64,000 nucleotides of DNA. Origin: Psychrosphaera haliotis. Its GTDB lineage: Bacteria > Pseudomonadota > Gammaproteobacteria > Enterobacterales > Alteromonadaceae. A program made the translations under genes and the position numbers. Positions 56,071-63,969 of the stretch are shown piece by piece. Where the stretch lies: NCBI RefSeq assembly GCF_039523615.1, contig NZ_BAAAFQ010000004.1:902520-966519 (forward strand). The letters are read 5' to 3'. The notes below the pieces were generated by a model that did not search any database, was not told the DNA's origin, and saw nothing but the letters and a program-made list of their open reading frames with translations. Every line of letters starts with the position of its first letter. Within the stretch, counting starts at the first letter, position 1.

Positions 56071-56820
56071 TTAGAAACGAATTCGCATACCAGCAAAGGT
56101 AGTATCTAAGTCTTGATTAAAAATCACGCCATCACTCAATGAGAAATCAACGCTTTCTTTACGGTAACCTAACTTAAGATCTACATCTGGTATAAGGTTA
56201 TTATCAAATGTATAACCGATACCACTTTGATATAAATGATTGCTATCGCCTTTATTAAACTCAGCAAAAACAAAAAAGCCTAGCAGTGGCACACCACTTT
56301 GAATATTTACATGCACCATAGGTACAATTTTGTCTGAGTCTACTTGAGACTGTTGCGTGTCTCCAGCTTTAGACGTGGCAATATCAAGCTCTTGATAACG
56401 TGTTAGCAAACCGAGATCCATTTTTAGTATACTCACATCAAAAACTGGATACGAAAGCAGTAAATCAAACGCTTTAGTTTTATGTACCGAAGATAGTTGG
56501 CTCGCAACACTATAAGCTTCACCACCTAAAACATAAGTTTGCGCTAGTGTGTTTGTACCGGTCTGCTCATTGCTAGACGTACTAAGCCTTACATTAGGAA
56601 GTATTGGCAATTTATGCGTGATAGACAATTCATACTGTCTATTTGTTTCACTTTGTCCAGAAAATGCTAGTAGGTTATCGTTAGCGACACCATATGTTGC
56701 AGGATCATCTTGTTTCCATTGATCGGCACCAATTGTGAACGTAAACGGTCCTTTAGCTAACAATGGCGACACCCAAAACAACATCCCTACAAATAGCGCA
56801 AACTTTAAAAGTGGTTTCAT
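56071..56820 (-). CDS. Outer-membrane beta-barrel protein, TIGR04219-like
   Basis: A secreted protein (249 aa) with a signal peptide (cleavage near LLA/KG), alternating beta strands and a terminal Phe (GMRIRF), typical of outer-membrane barrels. The pattern TIGADQWKQD at the start, the central YQELDI strand and the end DTTFAGMRIRF fit TIGR04219. Function unknown. It starts seven bases after the DUF2333 gene. Confidence 0.75.
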   Translation of the reverse strand: MKPLLKFALFVGMLFWVSPLLAKGPFTFTIGADQWKQDDPATYGVANDNLLAFSGQSETNRQYELSITHKLPILPNVRLSTSSNEQTGTNTLAQTYVLGGEAYSVASQLSSVHKTKAFDLLLSYPVFDVSILKMDLGLLTRYQELDIATSKAGDTQQSQVDSDKIVPMVHVNIQSGVPLLGFFVFAEFNKGDSNHLYQSGIGYTFDNNLIPDVDLKLGYRKESVDFSLSDGVIFNQDLDTTFAGMRIRF

Positions 56821-56827
56821 GCCTAAA

Positions 56828-57805
56828 TTACCCCTGCGTTAATAACGTCTTAAGATCTATGATAGCTGCATTAGCGCGCGATATATAATTTGCCATGACG
56901 AGAGAATGATTTGCTAAAACCCCGAAGCCACTTCCGTTTAAAACCATAGGGCTCCAAATAGTATGCTGCGTCGCTTCTAACTCTCTAATAATTTGCTTCA
57001 AACTCGTTTGTGCATTCTTTTTCTGCAATGTGCTGGCGAAGTCAATTTCAACCGCTTTCAAAAAGTGTAAAAGGGCCCAACTTGCGCCTTTGGCTTCATA
57101 AAATACGTCATCTATTTTCCACCAACTGGTTTGTACCATTTGGCTTTTTGCAGTCTGGGTTGATTGAATTGCTCCAGTTTCCCCTGCTAAATCGATATTA
57201 ATTCTATCTTGACCAACACTCGCGCTTAACCGTTGGCTCAAGCTACCCATGCGCTTCTCAACTTCATTAAGCCAATCTTTCAGATTGTCAGCTCGAGCAT
57301 AAAACTGTGCCGAACCTTGCTGTTTATCACTTAGTGAATCTCTATATTTTTCTAATGCTTCCACCGCCATAGTGTAAGACGACTCTGCACTTGGTAACGC
57401 CCAAGAGGTATGATCGATACTAAATTGTGGTTGGGCTACTTTTAAGTATGGGTTTTCAACAGATTGAGATTGTGAGCGACTAAAGTCTCGTCTCAGAGCA
57501 AGGGCGAGATCACGACTCATTTCCAATGCGCCAAACTCAAAAGCAGGAATATTATCTAAGAATAAGCTAGGCGGCGTAATGTCATTTGATAAATAACCAC
57601 CAGGTTTATTCAATAAAACATTAGTCACTTCAATTAGGGTGTGTGTTGTTGTAAAACCTGTTACTGGGGTCGTATTTAGCTCTTTTGCTTTTGCTAATGA
57701 ACGCTCCTCAACAGAAAAAACGTCAGGCATAAAACTCCAATATTGTGCTAACACGATTGAAATTACAACGATGGCCCCGAGGCCGGCCATTAACCATTTC
57801 TTCAT
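56828..57805 (-). CDS. DUF2333 family membrane-anchored protein
   Basis: One N-terminal membrane helix (about 3-22) anchors a largely helical periplasmic domain. NKPGGYLSNDITPPSLFLDN and EFGALEMSRDLALALRRDFSRS are characteristic of DUF2333, as is the segment with SWWKIDDVFYEAKGASWALLHFL. Function unknown. It lies between the copper chaperone gene (15-base gap) and the barrel gene, probably one operon. Confidence 0.85.
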   Translation of the reverse strand: MKKWLMAGLGAIVVISIVLAQYWSFMPDVFSVEERSLAKAKELNTTPVTGFTTTHTLIEVTNVLLNKPGGYLSNDITPPSLFLDNIPAFEFGALEMSRDLALALRRDFSRSQSQSVENPYLKVAQPQFSIDHTSWALPSAESSYTMAVEALEKYRDSLSDKQQGSAQFYARADNLKDWLNEVEKRMGSLSQRLSASVGQDRINIDLAGETGAIQSTQTAKSQMVQTSWWKIDDVFYEAKGASWALLHFLKAVEIDFASTLQKKNAQTSLKQIIRELEATQHTIWSPMVLNGSGFGVLANHSLVMANYISRANAAIIDLKTLLTQG

Positions 57806-57820
57806 TTTGATAACCTTCTA

Positions 57821-58261
57821 TTAATGATGGTGTTTAACTTTAAGCTTATGAACTTTAAAAGGAACTGTAAAAGACTCGCCAGACTTTGTTGTAAATAGCA
57901 CATCTACAAGCTTAGCACTGTTAAGCTCAGGCTCAACTTTAAGAAACATTAAATGCAATCCGCCTGACTCAAAAACAATGGTATCACCTGCTGGTATTTT
58001 CACTTCCATTTCTTGATACATACGCATTACACCGTTGTTCATATCATGATTGTGAAATTCTAATACTTCTGAGGCACTGCTTTTAGCAGAAACTAAAATG
58101 ACATCTTTGTTACCCATATTTGTCAGCTGGAAATAACCCACGGTATTTTTCATGCCTGGTATTGGCGCTCTAACCGTTGCTTCAGATGCTGAAATAGATA
58201 AATCAGCAAAAGCAGTGCTACTAAAAACAACCAAACTAAATATTAATACTAAAATTTTCAT
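57821..58261 (-). CDS. PCu(A)C copper chaperone
   Basis: A periplasmic copper-binding protein that helps load CuA of cytochrome oxidase. Signal peptide to AFA/DL. The H(M)x10Mx21HxM pattern appears as FHNHDMNNGVMRM and GGLHLMF. A C-terminal HHH may add metal affinity. Length 146 aa is normal. No cytochrome oxidase assembly gene is near, which is unusual but not rare. Confidence 0.9.
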   Translation of the reverse strand: MKILVLIFSLVVFSSTAFADLSISASEATVRAPIPGMKNTVGYFQLTNMGNKDVILVSAKSSASEVLEFHNHDMNNGVMRMYQEMEVKIPAGDTIVFESGGLHLMFLKVEPELNSAKLVDVLFTTKSGESFTVPFKVHKLKVKHHH

Positions 58262-58332
58262 GCTTTGTTACCTAAAGGACTTAAACCAATAGGAATCATA
58301 CATTATGCAACTCATTGATCGCATATTTATTT

Positions 58333-58659
58333 TTATGTATTTTTGCGCTTTCTAAAAAATATCAAGTAGCCAATTATACCAAATAGTATTAGTGGCCAAA
58401 CAGCTGATAGACCTGCAAGTACAATCGCCCCAACAATCATAGCGAAGACAACAAACAAACCTGCAAAAAGACTAATTAAGGCTACCGCTAATCCAAAAAA
58501 GATAAGTAGCACTACAGCAAAACCGATTAGATTTTCAGTAACGCCACCTACATTAGACCAGTGGCTTAAACCTTCAACGTTAACGTAGTAGGTAGGTAGC
58601 ATACTTAGTATCAGTAAGATACCAAGCAATGCGAGTCCAACTTTCAAAAATGTCGCCAT
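58333..58659 (-). CDS. Small membrane protein of the psp cluster
   Basis: A 108-aa protein with about four hydrophobic segments (residues 5-22, 43-66, 67-88, 88-101) and a basic end FFRKRKNT. I do not recognise the family. It follows the pspC-like gene by 15 bases with AAGGAG before its ATG, so it is likely co-transcribed and may be an envelope-stress membrane partner (PspD- or PspG-like by position only). Confidence 0.7.
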   Translation of the reverse strand: MATFLKVGLALLGILLILSMLPTYYVNVEGLSHWSNVGGVTENLIGFAVVLLIFFGLAVALISLFAGLFVVFAMIVGAIVLAGLSAVWPLILFGIIGYLIFFRKRKNT

Positions 58660-58674
58660 GATTCGACTCCTTCT

Positions 58675-58884
58675 CTAATAATATTTTTTAGTGGGCATCA
58701 ATATTGACGCTAGGAAATAACCAAAGATTGCAGCTCCAGGGTAAAATAATCCAAACACTACAGTGGCAGCTCGTACCCCCCAAACAGGTAAGTTAAAGTG
58801 TTTAGCAGTTCCCGCACAAACCCCTGTCAATTTTCTATTCAAAGCGTCTTTGGTAATTGGGTTGCCTATATATTCGTTTTTCAT
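58675..58884 (-). CDS. pspC: PspC-domain membrane protein
   Basis: A 69-aa PspC-domain protein: LNRKLTGVCAGTAKHFNLP followed by WGVRAATVVFGLFYP and a hydrophobic helix. PspC senses membrane stress and controls PspA. It is close to the minimal domain and lacks the C-terminal periplasmic extension of E. coli PspC. It lies nine bases after pspA with AGGGGA as ribosome site. Confidence 0.88.
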   Translation of the reverse strand: MKNEYIGNPITKDALNRKLTGVCAGTAKHFNLPVWGVRAATVVFGLFYPGAAIFGYFLASILMPTKKYY

Positions 58885-58893
58885 AATTATCCC

Positions 58894-59553
58894 CTAACTA
58901 TTGGCTACTTTTTTCTTTAGTTCAGCTAATTGCTCATCTACTTTAGACTCCACCTCTAGCTTTCTAAACTCATCATGTAAATTTCTAGATGTAACATCAT
59001 ATGCGTCTGCTTGGCTTTCTAGGTCATCTACTTTGCGTTGCAATTGCTCATACCTTTGTGTAACCGCGTCAACTTTATTTGTGTCCATAACCTGTTGAGA
59101 ACGCTTTCTAACTTCAGCATTTTCCAATCTTCGGTCTGTGCTATTTATCTTCCCTTTTACTTCCGACAATTTCTTGTTAAGTGCTGCAGTATCAGTAGAG
59201 ATAGTTTCCAAATCTTTGTCTATAGAAGCGATTTGCTTTTCAATTGCCGCTACTGTTTTGCTGTTTTGTTCTTTCTGAACTAGGGCATCGCGGGCTAAAT
59301 CTTCTCTGTTTTTTGATAAAGCTAACTCAGCTTTTGCTTGCCAGTCGTTTTGCTCTTTAACTAAGGTTTCCAAATCACGGCCAATATGCTTTTTCTCAGC
59401 AATTAAGCTAGCAGCGTGAGTGCGAGCTTCAACCAGAGCTTCTTCCATATCTTGAGCTATGAGTCGTAACATATGCTCTGGCTTTTCAGCTTTATCTAAT
59501 GCTGCATTCAGGTTCGCGTTCATAACATCTACAAATCTATTTAATACGCCCAT
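58894..59553 (-). CDS. pspA: Phage shock protein A
   Basis: A PspA/IM30 protein that binds and stabilises stressed inner membrane. It is almost entirely coiled coil; the N-terminus MGVLNRFVDVMNANLNAALDKAE is the amphipathic membrane helix, followed by PEHMLRLIAQDMEEAL. Length 219 aa is typical. AGGAGA lies five bases before the ATG. No pspF is seen next to it. An imperfect sigma-54-like promoter lies about 150 bases upstream. Confidence 0.95.
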   Translation of the reverse strand: MGVLNRFVDVMNANLNAALDKAEKPEHMLRLIAQDMEEALVEARTHAASLIAEKKHIGRDLETLVKEQNDWQAKAELALSKNREDLARDALVQKEQNSKTVAAIEKQIASIDKDLETISTDTAALNKKLSEVKGKINSTDRRLENAEVRKRSQQVMDTNKVDAVTQRYEQLQRKVDDLESQADAYDVTSRNLHDEFRKLEVESKVDEQLAELKKKVANS

Positions 59554-59640
59554 TTGTTTCTCCTAACTTTTCTCTGTTTTTATTTAGATTAAGCACGACT
59601 TAATTCGCACTATTTTATTTTCAAATACCAATTGGGTAAT

Positions 59641-59693
59641 GCTCTTTTCGCAATACCTCTTTTAGCAATGTTCTTTTCTGCACGTTCTTTCTG
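59641..59693. repeat. Imperfect tandem repeats between promoter and pspA
   Basis: Units of 14-16 bases such as GCTCTTTTCGCAATAC, CTCTTTTAGCAATGT and TCTTTTCTGCACGT follow each other. They lie downstream of the sigma-54-like promoter, in the pspA 5' untranslated region. Confidence 0.5.
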
Positions 59694-59704
59694 TATTAGT
59701 TACT

Positions 59705-59720
59705 TCCAAACTACGTGCCA
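59705..59720 (-). promoter_or_regulatory. Sigma-54-like promoter for pspA operon
   Basis: On the minus strand TGGCACG, four bases, then TTGGA. Consensus is TGGCACG-N4-TTGCA/T, so the -24 box is perfect but the -12 dinucleotide GC is GG. PspA operons are normally sigma-54 dependent, which supports it. The altered -12 position would be expected to weaken it. Confidence 0.5.
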
Positions 59721-59913
59721 TTACCACAACACATGTAAGCTGTTGTATTTTATTGATATTTAACAATCCACAAAGAAAGTCGGAAAGGACACATTTAAGA
59801 TTGTGGCTAATTTGACGAATAGTTGAACAATTTAGCCAGTAAAAATTCAAGAAGGATGGGCCAATGAAAATTCAACGGTTTCCCTTGGTGCTAAATGTCA
59901 TATTTTGAAGCGA

Positions 59914-59936
59914 CAGGTATCTGAAACTGGTGCCTG
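59914..59936 (+). other. Hairpin with G-U pairs
   Basis: CAGGTATC and GGTGCCTG pair over eight positions (two of them G-U on the plus strand) around a seven-base loop, followed by ATATTTT. It could be a weak plus-strand terminator, but no gene precedes it. Confidence 0.3.
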
Positions 59937-59991
59937 ATATTTTAGACGTTATAAACCTTGCCCTTTCGAGATAAAACAGAGCCTGAGGTTT

Positions 59992-60033
59992 GATTTGGAT
60001 TTGGATTTGGATTTGGATTTGGATTTGGATTTG
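59992..60033. repeat. Seven perfect copies of GATTTG
   Basis: The hexamer is repeated seven times without a mismatch and ends in GGAAAG. It lies downstream of the 47-aa frame and upstream of pspA. Hexamer tracts keep reading frame but change spacing when they slip. Confidence 0.95.
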
Positions 60034-60083
60034 GAAAGAGATTATCTATTAACGCTTTTTTACTAACACTTTAAGCAAATTGA

Positions 60084-60227
60084 CTACATTCTAATTTGCT
60101 TATTGATTAATACCGCTAACCCAGCTAACCATTCTGAGGAGCGCACTGCGTTTACAATTGCGTAAACTACTCCAAGGCTAATAACTGGCAAGAATGAAAC
60201 AACAAATAAGGTAAAAGAACTTACCAT
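60084..60227 (-). CDS. Possible 47-aa membrane peptide
   Basis: A frame of 47 codons starts MVSSFTLFVVSFLPVISLGV and continues with VYAIVNAVRSSEW and a second hydrophobic stretch LAGLAVLI, ending in basic residues. It begins two bases after the stop of the 77-aa gene, with GAGTGA nine bases before ATG. Two short hydrophobic segments suggest a small membrane protein. No family known to me. Its position and the ribosome site support it, but it is short. Confidence 0.5.
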   Translation of the reverse strand: MVSSFTLFVVSFLPVISLGVVYAIVNAVRSSEWLAGLAVLINKQIRM

Positions 60228-60229
60228 AA

Positions 60230-60463
60230 TTATTCACTCATCAAATCAGTTGAATTCACTGTTTGTTTTGCAAGCTTCATCAATTGTTGCACCTGAAAAA
60301 GATCGTTGCTTAAAATTGACTGCTTCGCTTTATAACTCACGTGTTTTTGAACAGTGGTAACTTGTTCATTAACTAAGTTTTGTAAATCTTGAGTATCAGA
60401 CAGATTGCTAATTGATACTGGTGTGTTTAATACAAGGCTGCTTAATAGAACTAATGATTGCAT
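60230..60463 (-). CDS. Small exported protein of unknown function (77 aa)
   Basis: Begins MQSLVLLSSLVLNTPVSISN, a short hydrophobic N-terminus like a signal peptide, then a helical, Gln/Leu/Val-rich polar part. TAGGAGA lies about six bases before the ATG, a strong ribosome site. Not recognised. It lies after dusA and its terminator and heads a two-gene unit with the 47-aa frame. Confidence 0.6.
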   Translation of the reverse strand: MQSLVLLSSLVLNTPVSISNLSDTQDLQNLVNEQVTTVQKHVSYKAKQSILSNDLFQVQQLMKLAKQTVNSTDLMSE

Positions 60464-60526
60464 GACTTTCTCCTAGTGTTTTTTGTTTAGTCGGAGATAG
60501 TGTTACAAAGGTTGTGCCAAGCTTAA

Positions 60527-60559
60527 AATAAAAAAAGGCCCTTATTAAATAGGCCTTTT
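60527..60559 (-). terminator. Intrinsic terminator of dusA
   Basis: On the minus strand AAAAGGCC and GGCCTTTT pair around a loop of about ten bases and a run of seven T then ATTTT follows. It lies about 75 bases after the dusA stop. The plus strand also ends in TTTT, so it may work both ways. Confidence 0.8.
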
Positions 60560-60631
60560 ATAGTTTGTAAGTGCAAACGTAAAAATTTTATCGTTTAACT
60601 AAAACAACTCAATGGTAAATTTAACCACTTT

Positions 60632-61627
60632 TTAGTCAATTCCTCTTTCTCGAAAAAACTCTGTAGCTTCTACTATTAACTCTTTGCCTTTTTTATCCGT
60701 TTTCACGGCATTTTCACTTAAATATCGACGCCAAATTTTAGCGCCTGGTAAACCTAAATAAAGTCCCATCATATGGCGTAAAACATGCCATGCACGACCC
60801 TCATTAATTTCATGTTTAGTAATGTAGTCAGACATTTTTTCTAAAACACCAGAACGTGAGATCTTTTCATGATCATCCTGGTAAATAACGTCATCAACAT
60901 CGGCCATGATATAAGGGTTTTGGTAAACCTCTCGACCCATCATTACACCATCAACGTGTTTCAGGTGCTCTAGACTTTCATCTAAGGTTTTTACACCACC
61001 GTTGATGATAATTTCCAGTTCAGGAAACATCTCTTTAATTTTATATACACGGTCGTAGTCAAGTGGCGGTATATCGCGGTTTTCTTTTGGGCTAAGGCCT
61101 GTAAGCCAAGCTTTTCGTGCATGTATGATAAACGTTTCACAGCCTGCTGCTTTAACTTTGGTAACAAAGTCTAATAAAAATTCAAAACTATCTTGATCAT
61201 CAATGCCAATACGAGACTTCACTGTAATTGGGATGGTTGTCACTGCTTTCATTGCGGCAACGCATTCTGCAACTAATTCAGGTTTTGCCATTAAACAGGC
61301 GCCAAACATACCATTTTGAACACGGTCTGATGGACAACCTACGTTTAAGTTTACTTCGTCGTAACCTCTCTCTTCAGCTAGTTTGGCACAGTGTGCCAAC
61401 GCTTCCGGATCACTGCCACCTAGCTGCAAGGCTACCGGTTGCTCTTCGGTATTAAACTTAAGAAAGTCATTTTTGCCGTGAATAATAGCGCCAGTTGTAA
61501 CCATCTCGGTATATAACACTGAGTGTTTAGACATTGTTCGATAAAAGTAACGGCAATGGCGATCGGTCCAATCAAGCATAGGAGCAACGCAGAAGCGGCG
61601 GTCTAATTTACGTTTATCAGTATTCAT
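60632..61627 (-). CDS. dusA: tRNA-dihydrouridine(20/20a) synthase DusA
   Basis: An FMN enzyme that reduces U20/U20a in the tRNA D-loop. RRFCVAPMLDWTDRHCRYFYR is at the N-terminus, with VALQLGGSDPEALAH, the catalytic Cys in NVGCPSDRVQNGMFGACLM, and FIIHARKAWLTGLSPKENR, the DusA-specific signature. Length 331 aa is normal. It has its own terminator and a 170-base upstream gap. Confidence 0.96.
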   Translation of the reverse strand: MNTDKRKLDRRFCVAPMLDWTDRHCRYFYRTMSKHSVLYTEMVTTGAIIHGKNDFLKFNTEEQPVALQLGGSDPEALAHCAKLAEERGYDEVNLNVGCPSDRVQNGMFGACLMAKPELVAECVAAMKAVTTIPITVKSRIGIDDQDSFEFLLDFVTKVKAAGCETFIIHARKAWLTGLSPKENRDIPPLDYDRVYKIKEMFPELEIIINGGVKTLDESLEHLKHVDGVMMGREVYQNPYIMADVDDVIYQDDHEKISRSGVLEKMSDYITKHEINEGRAWHVLRHMMGLYLGLPGAKIWRRYLSENAVKTDKKGKELIVEATEFFRERGID

Positions 61628-61753
61628 ACAGACTCTTTTATTATAGCGGATAGGTTCAGTTAAATAACTCAGGTTACTTGATCATGTGTTTTCAATTATT
61701 ACGCAATGAAAATGGGTAAAAACGAAAGCCAAATTATAGCATTGTGAATAGGT

Positions 61754-61787
61754 AAAGAAAAAGCAGGAGCACCGCTGAAAGGTGCTC
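61754..61787 (-). terminator. Intrinsic terminator of the M28 peptidase gene
   Basis: On the minus strand GAGCACC-TTTCAGC-GGTGCTC (seven perfect pairs) is followed by CTGCTTTTTCTTT. It begins about ten bases after the peptidase stop. Confidence 0.8.
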
Positions 61788-61797
61788 AATGTCGCAG

Positions 61798-63186
61798 TTA
61801 TTCACCAAAATCGCCAGCAGCACCTGGGAAAACAACAGGACTCTCAGTGCCATCTTTACTAACGCTTGCAACGCCAAAAAAGTAGTTATCTATTACAACA
61901 TTCTCTAAGGTAAACTCTGTTACGTCTCCTACAAAGCGACTAAATTGCCACTGTGGCGCATCAGTGTAACGCCAGTAAATTTTGTATCCTAAAAGCTGTG
62001 GGTTTTGCTGTTTATTTATTGCAGCCCAACTAAGTGTGGTGTCTGGTAAAACAGCCCCTGCTATTTTAACTTGGCTTGGTGGAGTTGGCGCCCATGCCAT
62101 TGAAGCCAACGATACCGCATTTAATGATGTTAATTTTGCAGCATACTCAAAGTCTACACCGTCAATGGTGTCGCCGTATTCTATTCCGTTTTCGACTCTA
62201 AGATCTTGATGCTGTCGGTTGTAATTCTCATTGGTTTCCATGATTCTAATACCAGGGTAACCTAAGTCATTAAATGGGCGGTGATGCCCACCTCGTCGGA
62301 ATCGATCTAGTCTATAAATGACCATAGTGTCCAAGTTTGGTATATATCGATGAGCCATTAAATCGATATATCTTGCTAGGTTACGACTAGGCGAATCAAC
62401 TTCTCCGCCTGTAAAACGACGTAAATTTGCTTCTTTCGACGTTTCATTTTGACGTGTTCCTTCGGCAAATATTCGCGCCGTAGTATTGTTAATTACACCG
62501 TTTACACCTTCAATGTTGCCAATCATATCGTTGTTAAGGACGGCTTTAAGACGCCAATTATTTTTCTGAGCATGTTCTGCTAAGATTCTTCCGCCAAATA
62601 AACCTTGCTCTTCACCTGCTAAGGCTGCGTATACGATACTGCCATTAAATTTGTATTGGCTTAATACTCGTGCGACTTCTAATGTCCCGGCAACACCAGA
62701 CGCATTATCATTAGCGCCTGGAGCGTCTGATGTATAGTCCATTACATCGCTTACCCTCGAATCAATATCGCCAGACATTAATACATACCGGCCAGGATCA
62801 GTTGACCCCCTCTGAATCGCTATCACACTAACCACTTCGGTAGCTTTCGGAATTCGTTTCGTTCCCTTTATTGTTTCTGACTGGTAAAATACTTCTAAAC
62901 ATCCGCCACAATTTGCGGAAATCAAGTCAAATTCAGCTTTTATCCAACGACGGGCCGCGCCTATTCCTCGTGTATCAGATGTAGTGTCGGAGAGGGTATG
63001 TCGAGTTCCAAAACTAACAAGCTTTTCAATATCTTTTTCAATACGATTTGGCGAAATATCTGAAACAATCTTATGTAAACTCTCATCAGCACTGATAGTA
63101 GTTGCAGGGCCGCTTTCCGCGTACAGATTAGGCGTGATAGTGGCAATTAGTAATAATATTATCTGTCCGTTGATGTTCTTAACCAT
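61798..63186 (-). CDS. Secreted M28-family zinc metallopeptidase
   Basis: A signal peptide (to NLYA/ES) precedes an M28 catalytic domain (about 45-365). Expected ligands: LMSGDIDSR holds Asp where the first His ligand usually is, then PGANDNASG, the catalytic Glu in LAGEEQGLFG, NNDMIGN, and GGHHRPFND. The C-terminal 85 residues resemble a fibronectin type III module (LSWAAINKQQNPQLLGYKIYW). I chose ATG at 63184-63186 (MVKNINGQI) because GGGGA lies six bases upstream. It probably degrades peptides outside the cell or in the periplasm. Length 462 aa. Confidence 0.88.
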   Translation of the reverse strand: MVKNINGQIILLLIATITPNLYAESGPATTISADESLHKIVSDISPNRIEKDIEKLVSFGTRHTLSDTTSDTRGIGAARRWIKAEFDLISANCGGCLEVFYQSETIKGTKRIPKATEVVSVIAIQRGSTDPGRYVLMSGDIDSRVSDVMDYTSDAPGANDNASGVAGTLEVARVLSQYKFNGSIVYAALAGEEQGLFGGRILAEHAQKNNWRLKAVLNNDMIGNIEGVNGVINNTTARIFAEGTRQNETSKEANLRRFTGGEVDSPSRNLARYIDLMAHRYIPNLDTMVIYRLDRFRRGGHHRPFNDLGYPGIRIMETNENYNRQHQDLRVENGIEYGDTIDGVDFEYAAKLTSLNAVSLASMAWAPTPPSQVKIAGAVLPDTTLSWAAINKQQNPQLLGYKIYWRYTDAPQWQFSRFVGDVTEFTLENVVIDNYFFGVASVSKDGTESPVVFPGAAGDFGE

Positions 63187-63235
63187 GAATATCCCCATTA
63201 ACTTTTTTTCGTTATCAATTTTTATAACAAATATG

Positions 63236-63766
63236 CTATAACGCTTTCTTATCTTTATATCGTTTCTTAACTATAAATTGCTGATACGTTGTTAAATCTT
63301 CGTATGTTTTTTTAGTAATTGATTCAATTTCTGTGTGATAGCTAATGTCTCTCAACCACTCAATGTTATAAGGACATTTCTTAATTAACCGACGAATGAC
63401 CTTTCGAGTATCTATATAGTTAGTATCTTTTAATTTATAAAATAGGGCTTCTGCAAACATGGTAGGGGTCACACAATAATAGTTTTTACTATCTGACTCT
63501 AAGAATTTAGTATCGAAAGAAGAGACCGCTAAGTTGGAATTTGGTTTAGGTATGTGAATAGTCACACTCCCCTTAACTAGAGTTTTACCTGTCTTTTGCG
63601 TAAAACCAAGGGATTCAAAAAACGAAATAACGTATTTTCGTTGGCCAATAGAAAGCACATCATAGTCATTCCTAACAAAAAAATTGTCATCGTATACCGT
63701 GATTAAAGGTAAGCCTTCTAAAGCATATAGATTGTTGTCTCTGTTCAGTGCTGAAAAGTCGATCAT
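63236..63766 (-). CDS. Hypothetical protein (176 aa)
   Basis: A cytosolic protein I do not recognise: MIDFSALNRDNNLYALEGLP, no signal peptide or membrane helix. The segment YVISFFESLGF and later SVTIHIPKPNSN, FAEALFYKLKDTNYI and RRLIKKCPYNIEWLRD suggest an alpha/beta domain with a basic helical end; this could recall a nucleotidyltransferase-type fold, but the evidence is thin. It is AT-rich and sits beside a structured element, so it may be accessory. Its stop is 37 bases from the next gene boundary. Confidence 0.6.
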   Translation of the reverse strand: MIDFSALNRDNNLYALEGLPLITVYDDNFFVRNDYDVLSIGQRKYVISFFESLGFTQKTGKTLVKGSVTIHIPKPNSNLAVSSFDTKFLESDSKNYYCVTPTMFAEALFYKLKDTNYIDTRKVIRRLIKKCPYNIEWLRDISYHTEIESITKKTYEDLTTYQQFIVKKRYKDKKAL

Positions 63767-63869
63767 TTACGCTGCCTTAAAATTCATAACGCTCTTAAAG
63801 TTCTTCACGCTATTTGTTCCATCTATTATTACGAGTATAACATCAGATAGATCATAGAAAAGTAAAGGT

Positions 63870-63952
63870 AGGAGCCTGGCGGTCGACTGCATGGATGCAG
63901 TCGGTTGATTGCGTCGGGAACGAGCAATCTAGAGCGTTAGCGAGCCGCCAAG
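63870..63952. repeat. GC-rich multi-hairpin structured element
   Basis: An outer stem TGGCGG (63877-63882) pairs with CCGCCA (63945-63950). Inside are a hairpin CGACTGC-ATGGAT-GCAGTCG (63884-63903) and a second, GATTGC...GCAATC (63907-63929). The whole looks like a branched RNA or mobile repeat and is clearly more GC-rich than its surroundings. Not coding. Confidence 0.6.
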
Positions 63953-63969
63953 GATAAATATAAAACGGA

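Larger units (their letters stand above)
59554..60083. other. Regulatory intergenic region upstream of pspA
   Basis: No gene of usual size. It holds, from left to right, a set of imperfect tandem repeats of about 15 bases (59641-59693), a sigma-54-like promoter (59705-59720), a strong ribosome site AAGGAT before a 14-codon plus-strand frame at 59863-59907, a hairpin (59914-59936) and the hexanucleotide repeat (59992-60033). A 62-codon minus-strand frame at 59662-59850 is not supported. Confidence 0.6.

Noticed and set aside
59662..59850. 62-codon minus-strand frame upstream of pspA
   Set aside because: It spans the sigma-54-like promoter and part of the repeats and has no recognisable protein features.
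59992..60033. CRISPR array
   Set aside because: The repeat unit is six bases with no spacers; it is a microsatellite.
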